From assembly GCA_963829585.1 (NCBI GenBank), contig CAWHJD010000026.1, positions 6,295-70,294 on the forward strand: a stretch of 64,000 bases of DNA. Reading direction: 5' to 3'. Within the stretch, counting starts at the first letter, position 1, and the number at the start of each line of letters is the position of its first letter. Made by a program: the position numbers and the translations under genes. The DNA comes from Sva-07 sp963829585. Lineage in GTDB: Bacteria; Actinomycetota; Acidimicrobiia; Acidimicrobiales; Ilumatobacteraceae. Below, piece by piece: positions 1 through 9,349 of the stretch. Below the pieces are notes generated by a model. That model was not told the DNA's origin and did no database searches. It saw only the letters and a program-made list of their open reading frames with translations.

Positions 1-2450
1 AACGTCTCCGCCGGTACGTCGTCCCAGTCTCGGATGTGTACCGGCTGACCGGTGCGGCAGGCCTCGGACATCGGGGTGTCCTCGTCGACCGGCCAGACGC
101 GACCGATCAGGAACTCGCGGCCCGCTGCCTGATTGTCGAAGATCGGGAGGTGCGGACCGTCGTCGGCGGCGCCGACGAGGCTCGCGCCGTCTCTGACGAA
201 GAGGGCCACGCTCGCGCCGTGACAGAGATTCATCGCATGGCGGGCGACGGCGTCGTACACGGGCTGGAGGTCGGTTCGCGCGGTGCTGACGGCGTCGAGG
301 ACGTCGGTCATCGCCGTCTGACGTTCGAGCGCGGCGTCGAGATCGTTGAACAGCTTGGCGTTGGCCACGGCGATGGCTGCCTGGTCCGCGAAGGTCTGCA
401 GCGCTCTCAGGTTGTCGGTGTCGAAGGGGCGAACCGCGCTCCGACTCACGTTGACGCTTCCGACCCACTTCCCGTCGTGGACGAGGGCCACCGACGCCCA
501 GCTCCGGATTCCGATGAGCTCGGACAGTGGGCCCAGCACAGGATCGTCGATGGTACGGAGATCGTCGATGCTGACCGGCGCGTGGTGGGCGGCCGCCTCG
601 ATCGTGAGGGTGGACGGCCGTGTGTCCAGCCCCCGAATCGCGTCCGCACCGGTTCCCAGCGCCGCTTCGATCCGAACGAGTTCGGAGTTGCCGACGAGCA
701 CGGCGCCGCCGTCGGCGTCGCAGAGCTGGGCCGCCTTGGCGAGGATCCCGTCGAGCACGACGTCGAGTTCGCCGGGGTGGGCGCTGATCAGGCGAAGGAC
801 GTCGCTCGTCGCGGTCTGGAGTTCGAGCGAGTCGGCCAGGTCGGTGTTGCGCTGCTGGATCTCCTGCAGGATGCGGGCGTTGTCGACGGCGATCGCGGCC
901 TGGTCGGTGAAGGCCTGGAGCAACGAGACTTCCGCGTCGGTGTAGCCGCCTGCGGAGAACCTGGTGAAGGTCGCTACGCCGACCACGTCGCCGTGTCGCC
1001 GCATCGGCAGTGCGAGCAACGTCCGGGCGCCACTGAGCCGTGCTCGCGAATTCCGGTACTGGTCCGCCGGCAACTCCTCCCAGTCACGGATGTGGAGGAT
1101 TTCGCCGGTTCTGTGAACCGTGGCTGTCGTCGAAGAGTCGTCGCCATGTGCCCGCAAGACGCCCTCGGATCCATCGCTCAGCAACTCGTGGCCGCTCGGC
1201 CCGGCCATCGAGCGTGTCGAGATGCCGGAGCCATCGAGCACGGAGACGGAGGCGTAGGTGTCGTCGCACAGGCGCCGCGCATGGTCCACGATGCGGTCGA
1301 ACACCGGCTGGGTGTCGAGACGGGCGTTGCCGACTGCCTCGAGCACGTCGGTCATGGCGGTCTGGCGTTCCAGGGCGGCATCGAGGTCGTTGAACAGCTG
1401 TGCGTTGCCGATCGCCAGCGACGCCTGCGCGGCGAACGACCCGAGGCGCTCCAACTCGGCCTCGCTGAACGGCTCGATCTCGTGGCGGAACATGTGGAGC
1501 CGACCGACGACGTTGATCGCCGTTCATCAGGGAAGCGACCGCGTAGCTGTGGATGTTGCCCGTTCGAGCCATGTCGGAGTAGTAGGGGTTCCAACCGTCG
1601 GCGACGGGCATGAAGTCGTCGATGTGCATGACGCGCTCGCCGAGCGAACCGAACTGCTCGGTCGACCGACCGTCGGTCGACTCGAGGATCGTGCCGAGGT
1701 ACGGCGCCATGGCGGGCCCGTACGACGCCACGAATCGTTCCGCACCGCCCTCGGAGAGCGTGATCGAGCCCGCTTCGCCGCCACACAGTTCAGCAGCCTT
1801 CTGCAGGATCCCCTGCAGCACCGTGTCGCGCTCGACCCGGGTGTTCGCCGATCAACCGCAGCACTTCGGCGGTTGCTGTCTGCAGTTCCAGCGCCTCGGC
1901 CAGCTCGGCATTGCGCTGCTCGATGTCGGCGAGCAGGCGTGCGTTCGTGACGGCATTGCCGGCCTGGGCGGCGAACGACTCCAGCAGATCGATCTCGTCG
2001 GCGGTGAACGGATCGACGGCCAGTCGGAATGCCGCAACGCCCACGGGCGGTCCCTCGCTCCTCATCGGCGCGAACACCGAGGAACGGATGCCGAAGAGCT
2101 GAGCCGCCTCGATCGATTGGGCGAAGCCGGGCTGCTGGATGTTCGACTGGTCGTCGAAGGCCAGCGTGATCCGATCACGCAGCACCTTGGTGAGCGCCGA
2201 GTCGTCACCGAACGGGCCGCTGCCCGCGTGTCGGCTCGCGATCCGGGCCGCTCATGTACGTCGCGACGACCTCGCCGTCGCCGACGAACACCAAACCGAG
2301 AGACGAGCGAGTCAGTTCTGCCGCCCAGTTGGCGATCTCGGTCAGGACCGAATCCAGATCACCACCGCGGGCAACGGCGTTCAGGACGCCGGCGAGTGCC
2401 GACTCGCGACGGAGCGCCGTCGCCAGCCGTGCCTCGATGTCCTCCGCCAT
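1..2450 (-). CDS. Multi-GAF-domain sensor protein, frame-broken, runs off left edge
   Basis: The protein begins at ATG 2450 and is still open at base 1, so its output domain is not visible. It is a chain of GAF domains joined by helical linkers of the type QRNxELAxxLELQTAT and LDAALERQTAMTDVL, as in GAF-rich cyclases and histidine kinases; GAF domains bind small ligands or light-absorbing cofactors. Linker types alternate A-B-A-B, indicating internal duplication about 1.05 kb apart. The frame breaks three times (near 2205, 1845 and 1518), each break needing removal of one base; after each break GAF-like sequence resumes at once. It may be a pseudogene or a real gene with sequence errors. No catalytic domain is seen, so cyclase or kinase activity is only a guess. 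Confidence 0.7.
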
Positions 2451-2541
2451 GGCGGCCCCTCCCCGTCGTCGCTCAGCGGACTCTAGATCGTGAGATCACC
2501 GAGCACGACGGCTCCGTGGTGTCGGAGACGTCGGTGACGGG

Positions 2542-3000
2542 CTACTTGACGGCGTAGATGTCGTAGACGACGCCGGTCGGATTCGACCGGCCGATACCGA
2601 CGCCCAGCACGTTGTTCAGCCACGCGTATCGCGGGTCGCCCGTCTGGAAGAGCGGGGCGGTCCGGATGTCGAACAGGCCGTCGTCGCCGCGGGTACCGAT
2701 GCCGGCGTAGGTCACGAAGATGTCGGCACCGTCGTCGGTTCGCAGGTTCAGACGCACGTCCAACAGCAGGGAGCCGTCGGATCGCACCAGCGGCCAGTCG
2801 CCGCCGGCCACGCCGGGGACGGCAGCGGCGTTGATCTTCGGTCCGACGAACGTCGCCTCGGTGACGGTGACCGTCACTCGGGTTCCGGTCGTCCCGGCGA
2901 CAGCGACGGGCATCACCGCCTGGGTCGTAGCGTTCAGGGTGCCGAGGAATTCGACGGGAATCGTGTTCCGATCGGGGGAGTCGCTGGTGGTGTCTGCCAT
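2542..3000 (-). CDS. DUF3237 family protein
   Basis: This 152-residue protein has the length and beta-rich pattern of DUF3237 proteins: an N-terminal LxATTQAV stretch, GDWPLVRSDGS in the middle, a DVRLNLRTDDGADIFVTY strand pair, and a C-terminal TGDPRYAWLN motif. Members are small calycin-like barrels often found near aromatic or polyketide metabolism; no reaction is established. It sits downstream of the membrane protein and P450 on the same strand with a 22-base gap, so it may share their transcript. The start at ATG 3000 gives the usual family length. Function here is unknown. Confidence 0.75.
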   Translation of the reverse strand: MADTTSDSPDRNTIPVEFLGTLNATTQAVMPVAVAGTTGTRVTVTVTEATFVGPKINAAAVPGVAGGDWPLVRSDGSLLLDVRLNLRTDDGADIFVTYAGIGTRGDDGLFDIRTAPLFQTGDPRYAWLNNVLGVGIGRSNPTGVVYDIYAVK

Positions 3001-3022
3001 CGCCGCACCGTATCGCGACGAT

Positions 3023-3496
3023 TCAGGTGACGGTCCGGTCGGCGCTGCGGCAGATGACCGCGAATCCTGCCGCCATCGAGAGGCCGCCGAGTCGTAGGAA
3101 CACGCCTTCGAAATCGGTCGGTCCGCCGTCGTCGTTGGCGAGGATGCTGACGATCGACACGAACCCGATGACTCCGAGCACGATCGCAGCTGCCGCGACG
3201 AGCCGCAGGAGGGCGTTCAGCCACGGCTCGCGCTCGGCGCCGGCCAGCCACGTTGCGATTGCCGCGACGAACGTTGCCGGAGCGAGCACCACGACGTTCG
3301 GGGGCAGCATCAGGAAGCTCATCACCTCGATGCGTTGGTCCCACACGCCGGCGAACGGCTGCTCGGTGACGCCACGGATGCGTTCGATCTGGAACGACAT
3401 GAAGCCGATCACTCCGCCGAGGAGCAGCCAGCCGGAGATCGTCAGGTTGCGGATGAGGTCGGCCCGGCGTTCGGGCGTCAGCTCAGTCCCAGGCAC
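3023..3496 (-). CDS. Small four-helix membrane protein, unknown function
   Basis: The 157-residue product shows about four hydrophobic segments (near residues 20-36, 60-85, 90-112 and 130-148) and no catalytic motif that I recognise. The GTG start at 3496 lies inside the end of the P450 gene, overlapping it by 14 bases, which implies translational coupling. It is followed by the DUF3237 gene. A role linked to the P450 is possible by position only. Conserved hypothetical membrane protein is the safest label. Confidence 0.6.
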   Translation of the reverse strand: MPGTELTPERRADLIRNLTISGWLLLGGVIGFMSFQIERIRGVTEQPFAGVWDQRIEVMSFLMLPPNVVVLAPATFVAAIATWLAGAEREPWLNALLRLVAAAAIVLGVIGFVSIVSILANDDGGPTDFEGVFLRLGGLSMAAGFAVICRSADRTVT

Positions 3497-4751
3497 ACTG
3501 GAGTCGCTTGATGCCGTTGATGAAGGCGCTCTGGAGGTAGTCCGGTTCGCCGGTGATCCGCAGCGACGGAACGCGGGTCCGGATCACGTCGAACATCACG
3601 GTGATCTCCCGTCGGGCGAGGTTGGCGCCGAGGCAGAAGTGCGGGCCGCCGGCGCCGAAGCCGATCTGGGCGGGGTTCGGCGGGCGGGTGACGTCGAACG
3701 TGAACGGGTTCTCGAAGACCCGCTCGTCACGATTCCCCGAGTTGTAGAACATCACGACCTTCTCACCGGCCTTGACCGCCTGACCGCCGAGTTCGGTGTC
3801 CTCCGTGGCCGTGCGGCGGAAGTGGATCACCGGCGTACCCCAGCGAACGATCTCCTCGACGGCCGTCTTGGAGTGGGCGTCGAAGTCGTTGTAGAGCAGT
3901 TCCTTCTGGTCGGGGAAGTCGGTGAAGGCCTTCATGCCGTGGCTGATCGCGTTGCGGGTCGTCTCGTTGCCGGCCACGACGAGCAGGATGAAGAACGACC
4001 CGAACTCCTGCGGCGTCAGCTGCTCGCCGTCGACCTCGGCGGCCATCATGACCGAGGTGATGTCGTCGCGCGGGTTGGCCTTGCGGTCCTCGCCGAGCGC
4101 CTGGGCGTACATGAACATCTGCAACGCCTGGCCCATGAGGTCCTCGTAGGAGGTGACGAAATCGGGGTCGCCGCCGCCGAGGATCGTGTTGGTCCAGGTG
4201 AAGATCTGGCCGTAGTCGTCGGCGGGGATGCCCATCATGTCGCAGATGATCTCGAGCGGCAGCGCCGCGGCGACATGTTCGACGAAGTCGCAGGTCTTGT
4301 CGGGGAAGTCGGCCAGCAGGCGATCGATGATCTGGTTGGCCTTCGTCTTCACGACGTCCTCGACGGCGGTGATCTCGCGTGGGGTGAAGCCCTTCGAGAC
4401 GATCGAGCGGAGCCGGAAGTGCTTCGGATCGTCCATGTTGATCATCGAGCCGAAGAACTCGTTCATCTCCTGAGGGAGGTCGCCGATGTTCGATCCCTGG
4501 CCCGAGCAGAACAGCTTCGGGTTGCGGCTGACGTGCCAGATGTCGTCGTGGCGGGTGACCGCCCAGTAGCCGGGGCCGGGCGGGAAGGGGAGGTCGGGGA
4601 TCTCGCGCTCGTCGTAGTGCACGAGCCCGGGTGTGTCGCGCAGGGTCTTGAAGGCGCCCTCGCGATGCGGGCGAGGTGCCAGCCAGAACTCGGGATCGGA
4701 CAGGTCGAAGTCGTCGAGTCCGACCTCGTCGCAGGGTGCCAGCAGCGTCAT
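3483..4751 (-). CDS. Cytochrome P450, CYP124/125/142-like
   Basis: The 422-residue product has the P450 landmarks in order: the I-helix AGNETTRN, the K-helix EEIVRW (ExxR variant region), and the haem loop FGAGGPHFCLGANLAR with the cysteine thiolate ligand. The wording AGNETTRNAISHGM is typical of CYP124/125/142 enzymes, which hydroxylate the terminal methyl of steroid side chains or branched lipids; the substrate here is inferred, not shown. The enzyme would need a ferredoxin and reductase, neither of which is adjacent. I chose ATG 4751 because a longer frame exists upstream but lacks P450 sequence. The PIG-L gene is divergent, with about 95 bases between. Confidence 0.9.
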   Translation of the reverse strand: MTLLAPCDEVGLDDFDLSDPEFWLAPRPHREGAFKTLRDTPGLVHYDEREIPDLPFPPGPGYWAVTRHDDIWHVSRNPKLFCSGQGSNIGDLPQEMNEFFGSMINMDDPKHFRLRSIVSKGFTPREITAVEDVVKTKANQIIDRLLADFPDKTCDFVEHVAAALPLEIICDMMGIPADDYGQIFTWTNTILGGGDPDFVTSYEDLMGQALQMFMYAQALGEDRKANPRDDITSVMMAAEVDGEQLTPQEFGSFFILLVVAGNETTRNAISHGMKAFTDFPDQKELLYNDFDAHSKTAVEEIVRWGTPVIHFRRTATEDTELGGQAVKAGEKVVMFYNSGNRDERVFENPFTFDVTRPPNPAQIGFGAGGPHFCLGANLARREITVMFDVIRTRVPSLRITGEPDYLQSAFINGIKRLQCAWD

Positions 4752-4845
4752 GGGCGCGACTGTAGGAGACCGCTGGTGGGCCGTCGTAGTCGACGGATCC
4801 GGTAGAGGAGTTGAGAACGTCGGCGATCTGGCGTTGACTGGTCGG

Positions 4846-5575
4846 ATGCTGGAGTTCTCCGAAATCGAACGGGTCCTCGTCGTCACCGCCCATCCCGACG
4901 ACGTCGACTTCGGTTCGGCCGGCACCATCGCCGCGCTGACCGATGCCGGCGTGGAGGTCGTGTACTGCCTCGTCACCGACGGCCAGGCCGGTGGCTTCGA
5001 CCACTCGATCCCGCGTGGCGAGATGGCGGCGATCCGCCGCGAGGAGCAGACCAAGGCGGCGGCCGAGGTGGGTGTCACCGATCTTCGGTTCCTCGGCTTC
5101 ATGGACGGCACGGTCCAGGTGACCATGGAGTTGCGTCACGACATCAGCCTCGTGATCCGCCAGGTTCGACCACAAGTGGTCATCGCCCAGTCACCGATCC
5201 GCAACCTCGCCTCCACGTACGGCTCGCACCCGGATCACACGGCCACAGGTGAGGCCACGATGTGTGCGGTGTATCCCGACGCTCGCAATCCGTTCGCCTT
5301 CCCCGGCACGCCGTGCGCCGAGCTGGAGGACTGGAAGGTGCAGGAGGTGTGGGTGCAGGCGGGCCCGATGGGTGGCGGCGACGATCTCGCCGAGGTCGAC
5401 ATCACCGCCCAGGTCGACCGCAAGATGCGCGCGCTGCGCTGTCACGCCAGCCAGCTGGTGGATCCCGATGGGATGGAGCTGCGCATCCGCGAACGCTTCC
5501 GCCAGAGTCGCCGCCGACCGCGGGCTCCCCGAAGGCCGCAGCGTCGAACTCTTCCGCGTCCTCGACACCCGCTGA
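4846..5575 (+). CDS. PIG-L (LmbE-type) N-acetylglucosaminyl deacetylase family, one frame break
   Basis: The protein carries the zinc-binding HPDD motif (TAHPDDVDFG near residue 15) and the later HPDHTATG histidine, as in MshB, Mca and other LmbE-type deacetylases that hydrolyse N-acyl groups on GlcNAc-type substrates or mycothiol conjugates. Length of about 240 residues fits. Near base 5500 the frame must drop one base; without this the frame runs into unrelated arginine-rich sequence, and with it the protein ends naturally at LFRVLDTR and a stop at 5575. The start is ATG 4846. The exact substrate cannot be read from sequence. The gene converges on the ROK kinase gene across a hairpin. Confidence 0.8.
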
Positions 5576-5594
5576 CCCCTTCCACTCCGCGTTG

Positions 5595-5635
5595 CGATGA
5601 GCGAAACGACCGACATCCGGTGCACTCGCTCATCG
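5595..5635. repeat. Intergenic palindrome, copy 1 (likely bidirectional terminator)
   Basis: A 9-base inverted repeat (arms 5595-5603 and 5627-5635) lies between the convergent PIG-L and ROK genes. It shares its left 17 bases with the second copy at 6534-6576. No clear U-tract follows, so termination is inferred from position. Confidence 0.5.
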
Positions 5636-5650
5636 AGAAGAGCCGGCGGG

Positions 5651-6499
5651 TCAGGAGAAGGTCAGGTGGACGGCGCCGAGGATGGGGCCGGCAGCGCCGA
5701 GGGCGATCGGTCGCACCGGGACGTCGAGATGTGACTGGATGGCCGGGCCGAAACGGTCGAACGCCGCCGACAACCCGCCGCCGATGACGAGGAGCTGCAC
5801 GTCGAATTCGACGATCACCGGAGCGAGGAACTCGCCGATGCGGTGACCGTGGTCGAAGACGACTTCGCTGTTGATCGGGTCATCGACCGCCGCTTGCAGG
5901 TCGGCCATCGCCACGCCGAGACGATCGGCGAGGCCGCGTGCGGACAGCACGTCGTCGGATCGGCCGTCCCACCGGGTCGGGCGCATCCCGAGGTGCTCGA
6001 CGCCGAAGCCGTCGATGAACTCGACGGGCCAGGCATGATCGGTCACGCAGGTTCCCATGCCGGTGCCGAGCGTGATCGTCAGCACCCGGTCGACGCCCTT
6101 GCCGGCGCCGGTGAGTGCCTCGCCGGTGCCCGCCGACTCGGCGTCGCGAGCGAACCTGATCGGCCGGTCACCAATTCGTGTGCGGCGACGCAGTACGGAG
6201 CGGAGGTCGATGCCGTAGATGTCCTCGAACTTGGCGACGCCACGCATTCGTGACTCGCCGGCCTCGAGGTCGAACGGGCCACAGATCGCGATCGCCAGGC
6301 CCAGTGCGGTGTCGTCCAGCGCGAGGGCGTGCTCGGCCATCTCGGCGAGCCGGGCGAGGATGGTCTCGGCATCGGATTGTGCGAGCGTCGGCAATGCCGG
6401 CCCGAGTTCGACGATCGGCTCGGCTCGGGTGTCGCCCCGCACGAGCCCCGTCTTGATCGACGTCCCGCCCACATCGAGCGCTGCCACCACCTGACTCAT
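5651..6499 (-). CDS. ROK family sugar kinase (polyphosphate glucokinase-like)
   Basis: The 282-residue product opens with the ATP-phosphate loop DVGGTSIKTGL, has a central RDAESAGTGEAL substrate region and the second glycine-rich phosphate motif TLGTGMGT, then LLVIGGGLSA near the end. This is the ROK kinase core that phosphorylates glucose or a related hexose at C6 in the cytoplasm. No N-terminal helix-turn-helix is present, so it is an enzyme and not a ROK repressor. I prefer ATG 6499 over a TTG 12 bases upstream. Actinobacterial ppgK-type enzymes use polyphosphate, but that choice cannot be made here. Palindromic repeats flank the gene on both sides. Confidence 0.85.
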   Translation of the reverse strand: MSQVVAALDVGGTSIKTGLVRGDTRAEPIVELGPALPTLAQSDAETILARLAEMAEHALALDDTALGLAIAICGPFDLEAGESRMRGVAKFEDIYGIDLRSVLRRRTRIGDRPIRFARDAESAGTGEALTGAGKGVDRVLTITLGTGMGTCVTDHAWPVEFIDGFGVEHLGMRPTRWDGRSDDVLSARGLADRLGVAMADLQAAVDDPINSEVVFDHGHRIGEFLAPVIVEFDVQLLVIGGGLSAAFDRFGPAIQSHLDVPVRPIALGAAGPILGAVHLTFS

Positions 6500-6533
6500 C
6501 TCGGCCCGCAACCTACCCCGAAGACCCCAACGG

Positions 6534-6576
6534 GCGATGAGCGAAACGACCCACAGTCGGTCGCTTCGCTCATCGC
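6534..6576. repeat. Intergenic palindrome, copy 2 (likely terminator)
   Basis: A 12-base perfect inverted repeat (6534-6545 with 6565-6576) lies just past the stop of the gene ending at 6588 and before the ROK start. It is a near copy of 5595-5635, in the same orientation. Position suggests a terminator for the leftward 7.9-6.6 kb transcript. Confidence 0.55.
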
Positions 6577-6587
6577 TGGGGGTCCGG

Positions 6588-7052
6588 TTACAGCACTTCC
6601 CAGCGGTTGGGTCGATCGGCGTGGACGACGATGGCGTCGTACTGCTTCAGGCACAGCGTGGCGCGCAGCACGTACTGTTCGCCGCCGCTCGACAATTCGG
6701 CCAGTGCGTAGCCCTCGCTCGAGTCGCGCACGCCGGTGCCGATGCAGTGCAGCGCCGCGATCTGCAGTCCCGCGCTCTCGGCCTCGGCGGCCCAGAGGTT
6801 CACGAGACCCTGCCGGAGGGACGGATCGTCGAGCAGGTCCGACCCGCCGAGTGTGAGCGTGACGTTGCAGATGTGGACCGGCTCGACGTGGTGGGGTTCG
6901 ACCACGTCGCCGCCGAGTTCACCGTCGAGCATGACCACGATCGGACCGTCGGGCTCGGTGACCTCGCCGATGAATCCGTAGCGCACGAGCGGCAGACCGT
7001 CGTCGCCGGTCGTGGCGTAACGGATTCGATCGCCGTGGCTGAACTTGGTCAC
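6588..7052 (-). CDS. Conserved hypothetical protein, SH3-like N-terminus
   Basis: The 154-residue protein starts at GTG 7052, overlapping the stop of the serine hydrolase gene by four bases (GTGA), so it is translationally coupled. The N-terminus (DRIRYATTGDDGLPLVRYGFIGEV) looks like a small barrel of the KOW/SH3 kind; the rest is an alpha-beta domain with a cysteine pair (HICNV, LHCIGTG, TLCLKQ). I do not recognise a family. A role beside the hydrolase is possible but not shown. Confidence 0.6.
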   Translation of the reverse strand: MTKFSHGDRIRYATTGDDGLPLVRYGFIGEVTEPDGPIVVMLDGELGGDVVEPHHVEPVHICNVTLTLGGSDLLDDPSLRQGLVNLWAAEAESAGLQIAALHCIGTGVRDSSEGYALAELSSGGEQYVLRATLCLKQYDAIVVHADRPNRWEVL

Positions 7053-7889
7053 CGGCCGGCTCCCGATGAGCCGGCGAACTCGGCGATCACTGCGTCGGAC
7101 AGCGCGGGCCACACTTGCAGTGCGACGTCGGCCCACTCGTCGAAACCGCGGTCGGCGAGCGCCACCAGCGCGAGGTCGGTTTCCGGGTCGATCCAGAACA
7201 TCGTGCCCGACCCGCCGAAGTGGCCGACGGTACGCGGTGAATTGGTCGTACCGGTCCAGTGCGGGTCCTTGACGCCACGCACTTCGAATCCGAGCCCCCA
7301 GGGGCACTGCGCATAGCGACCCACGCCGGGCACGATACCTGCGAGCGTGGGGTAGTGGGTGTGTAGAGCGTCCGCAGCGGTCGACGAGTCGATGAGCGTC
7401 GGCCGCATGACCTCGGCGACGAACCGGCAGGTGTCGGCGAGGTTCGAACGGATCCCCGCCGCGGCCGAGCCGCGCAGAACGCTCGACGTCATCTCGAGCG
7501 GAGCGAACACGCGCCTCGTGCAGGTAGTCGGCGAAGGTCATGTCGGTCGCCGCTTCGATGGCTCGCGCGGCGAGGCTGAATCCACTGTTGGAGTAGATCC
7601 GGGTGCGTTCCGGCGGGCTGATCGGTTCCTCGCCTTCGAACGGGTAACCGCCGGCATGGGCCAGCAGGTGGCGAAGGGTGCAGCCGGGCTGGCCCACCGG
7701 GTCGTCGAGCGAGACGACCCCTTCTTCGACGGCGACGAGGATCGCCCACGCCGTCATCGGCTTGGAGATCGACGCCAAGCGCTGGACGCGAGCGGCGTCA
7801 CCGGTGGTGACGGCGACCTCACCGCCGCGCAGGACGGCGGCGGACACGTGGGGTACGGGCCACTCGTTCGTGAGATCGAGGACCGACAT
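7049..7889 (-). CDS. Serine hydrolase, beta-lactamase/class C (EstB-like) family, one frame break
   Basis: The N-terminal half shows the SxxK nucleophile motif as SISK within LASISKPMTAW, and the YxN motif as YSNSGF. The C-terminal half, in the next frame, carries GHFGGSGTMFW, the usual HxG-like region. A single extra base near 7511 separates the two halves; removing it joins YLHEA to VFAPLEM, the expected helix of this fold. Such proteins are esterases, DD-peptidases or amidases; resistance to beta-lactams should not be assumed. No signal peptide is seen. The start ATG 7889 lies 9 bases after the DAHP synthase stop, so the two are probably cotranscribed. Confidence 0.8.
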
Positions 7890-7898
7890 CCGGATCGC

Positions 7899-9258
7899 TC
7901 AGGTGAAATCGCGGAGCAGTTCGGCGACACGGAAGGCGAGGTCGACGCTCTGTCGAGCATTGAGCCGCGGGTCGCACACCGTTTCGTACCGGTGGTCGAG
8001 ATCGGTGTCGGACAGGTCGTCGCCACCGCCGAGACACTCGGTGACGTTCTCGCCGGTGAGTTCGACGTGGATGCCGCCGGGCCACGTGCCCTCGGCGCGA
8101 TGGGCTCTGACGAACCCGCCGATCTCGGCGACGACATCGTCGAAGTGGCGGGTCTTGCGGCCGGTCGAAGTGGAGTAGGTGTTGCCGTGCATCGGGTCGC
8201 ATGCCCACACGACCGGGTGTCCGGCATCGGTGACGGCTCGAAGCAGCGGTCGCAGGCCGTCTTCGATCTTGTCGGCGCCCATCCGGGTGATCAGCGTGAG
8301 CCGGCCCGGGATCCGTGACGGGTTGAGCACCTCGCACAGTTCGAGGACGAACTCGGCGCTGGTGGTGGGGCCGATCTTGCAGCCGACCGGGTTGCCGACG
8401 CCGCGCAGGAACTCGACGTGTGCGCCGTCGAGATCGCGGGTGCGCTCGCCGATCCAGAGCATGTGGGCCGAGCAGTCGAACCAGGCGCCGGTCAGCGAGT
8501 CCTGACGGGTGAGCGCCTCCTCGTAGCCGAGGATGAGCGCTTCGTGCGACGTGAAGACGTCGACCTGCGACAGGTTCGGGTTGGACTCGGTGTCGATGCC
8601 GCACGCCCGCATGAACGCGAGGGCGCGTTCGATCTCGGCGGCGACGCTCTCGTAACGCTCACCCTCGGGGCTCGATGCCACGAACTCCTGCGTCCAGGCG
8701 TGTACCCGTGACAGGTCGGCGAAGCCACCCTTCGTGAAGGCTCGCAGGAGGTTGAGGGTCGACGCCGACTGGTGGTACGCCTGCACGAGCCGCTCCGGGT
8801 TCGGGATCCGTGCGGCCTCGGACGGGTTGGCGTCGTTCACGATGTGGCCGCGGAACGACGGGAAGTTCGAGCTCGCCGACCATCTCGGTGGGGGAGGACC
8901 GCGGCTTCGCGAACTGGCCGGCAATCCGGCCGACCTTCACGATCGGGACGCCGACGGAGTAGGTGAGCACGACGGCCATCTGGAGGATGACGCGCAGCTT
9001 CTCCCGGATGTTGTCGGCGGAGAACTCCTCGAAGCTCTCCGCGCAGTCGCCTGCCTGGAGGAGGAACGCGTTGCCCGCCGCGACCCGGGCGAGTTCGGCC
9101 TGCAGTGACCGGGCCTCGCCGGCGAACACGAGCGGCGGCATCGACGAGATCTGTTTCAGCGATTGCTCGAGCGCTGCGGCATCGGGCCAGTCGGGCTGTT
9201 GGCCCACGGAGTGGTCGCGCCAGGACGTCGGCGACCAGGTGGATCGGCTCTCGGGCAT
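7899..9258 (-). CDS. aroG: Class II 3-deoxy-7-phosphoheptulonate (DAHP) synthase, one frame break
   Basis: This is the first enzyme of the shikimate pathway, joining phosphoenolpyruvate and erythrose 4-phosphate. Class II landmarks are clear: LLQAGDCAESFEE with the metal-binding cysteine, GRIAGQFAKPRSSPTE, then after the break SFRGHIVN, TSHEALILGYEEAL, TRMGADKI, ACDPMHGNT and HVELTGENVTECLGG. An extra base near 8868 splits the gene between EMVGEL and NFPSFRG; joined, the protein has about 452 residues, normal for the class. Being essential for aromatic amino acid synthesis, the gene is unlikely to be truly broken. It follows a strong hairpin and precedes the serine hydrolase. Confidence 0.9.
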
Positions 9259-9288
9259 CGGATCAGGCTATCCGGCCGGAAAACGACC

Positions 9289-9316
9289 GGAGCGGTCGGA
9301 TTTCTCCGACCGCTCC
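9289..9316 (-). terminator. Rho-independent-like terminator after the sigma factor gene
   Basis: A perfect 12-bp stem (9289-9300 with 9305-9316) and a 4-base loop lie downstream of the sigma factor stop. On the minus strand the hairpin is followed by a T-rich stretch (TCGTTTTCC), as expected for a terminator separating sigma from aroG. Confidence 0.7.
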
Positions 9317-9349
9317 GACATTTCGTCTGTGTTCTGGTGGATCTGAAGT

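Noticed and set aside
36..1613. 525-residue plus-strand frame opposite the GAF gene
   Set aside because: It is arginine/glycine/valine-rich with no domain, and the opposite strand reads clear GAF sequence. It is an antisense shadow.
3027..4805. 592-residue plus-strand frame opposite the P450
   Set aside because: The minus strand encodes an unmistakable P450; the plus frame is low-complexity shadow.
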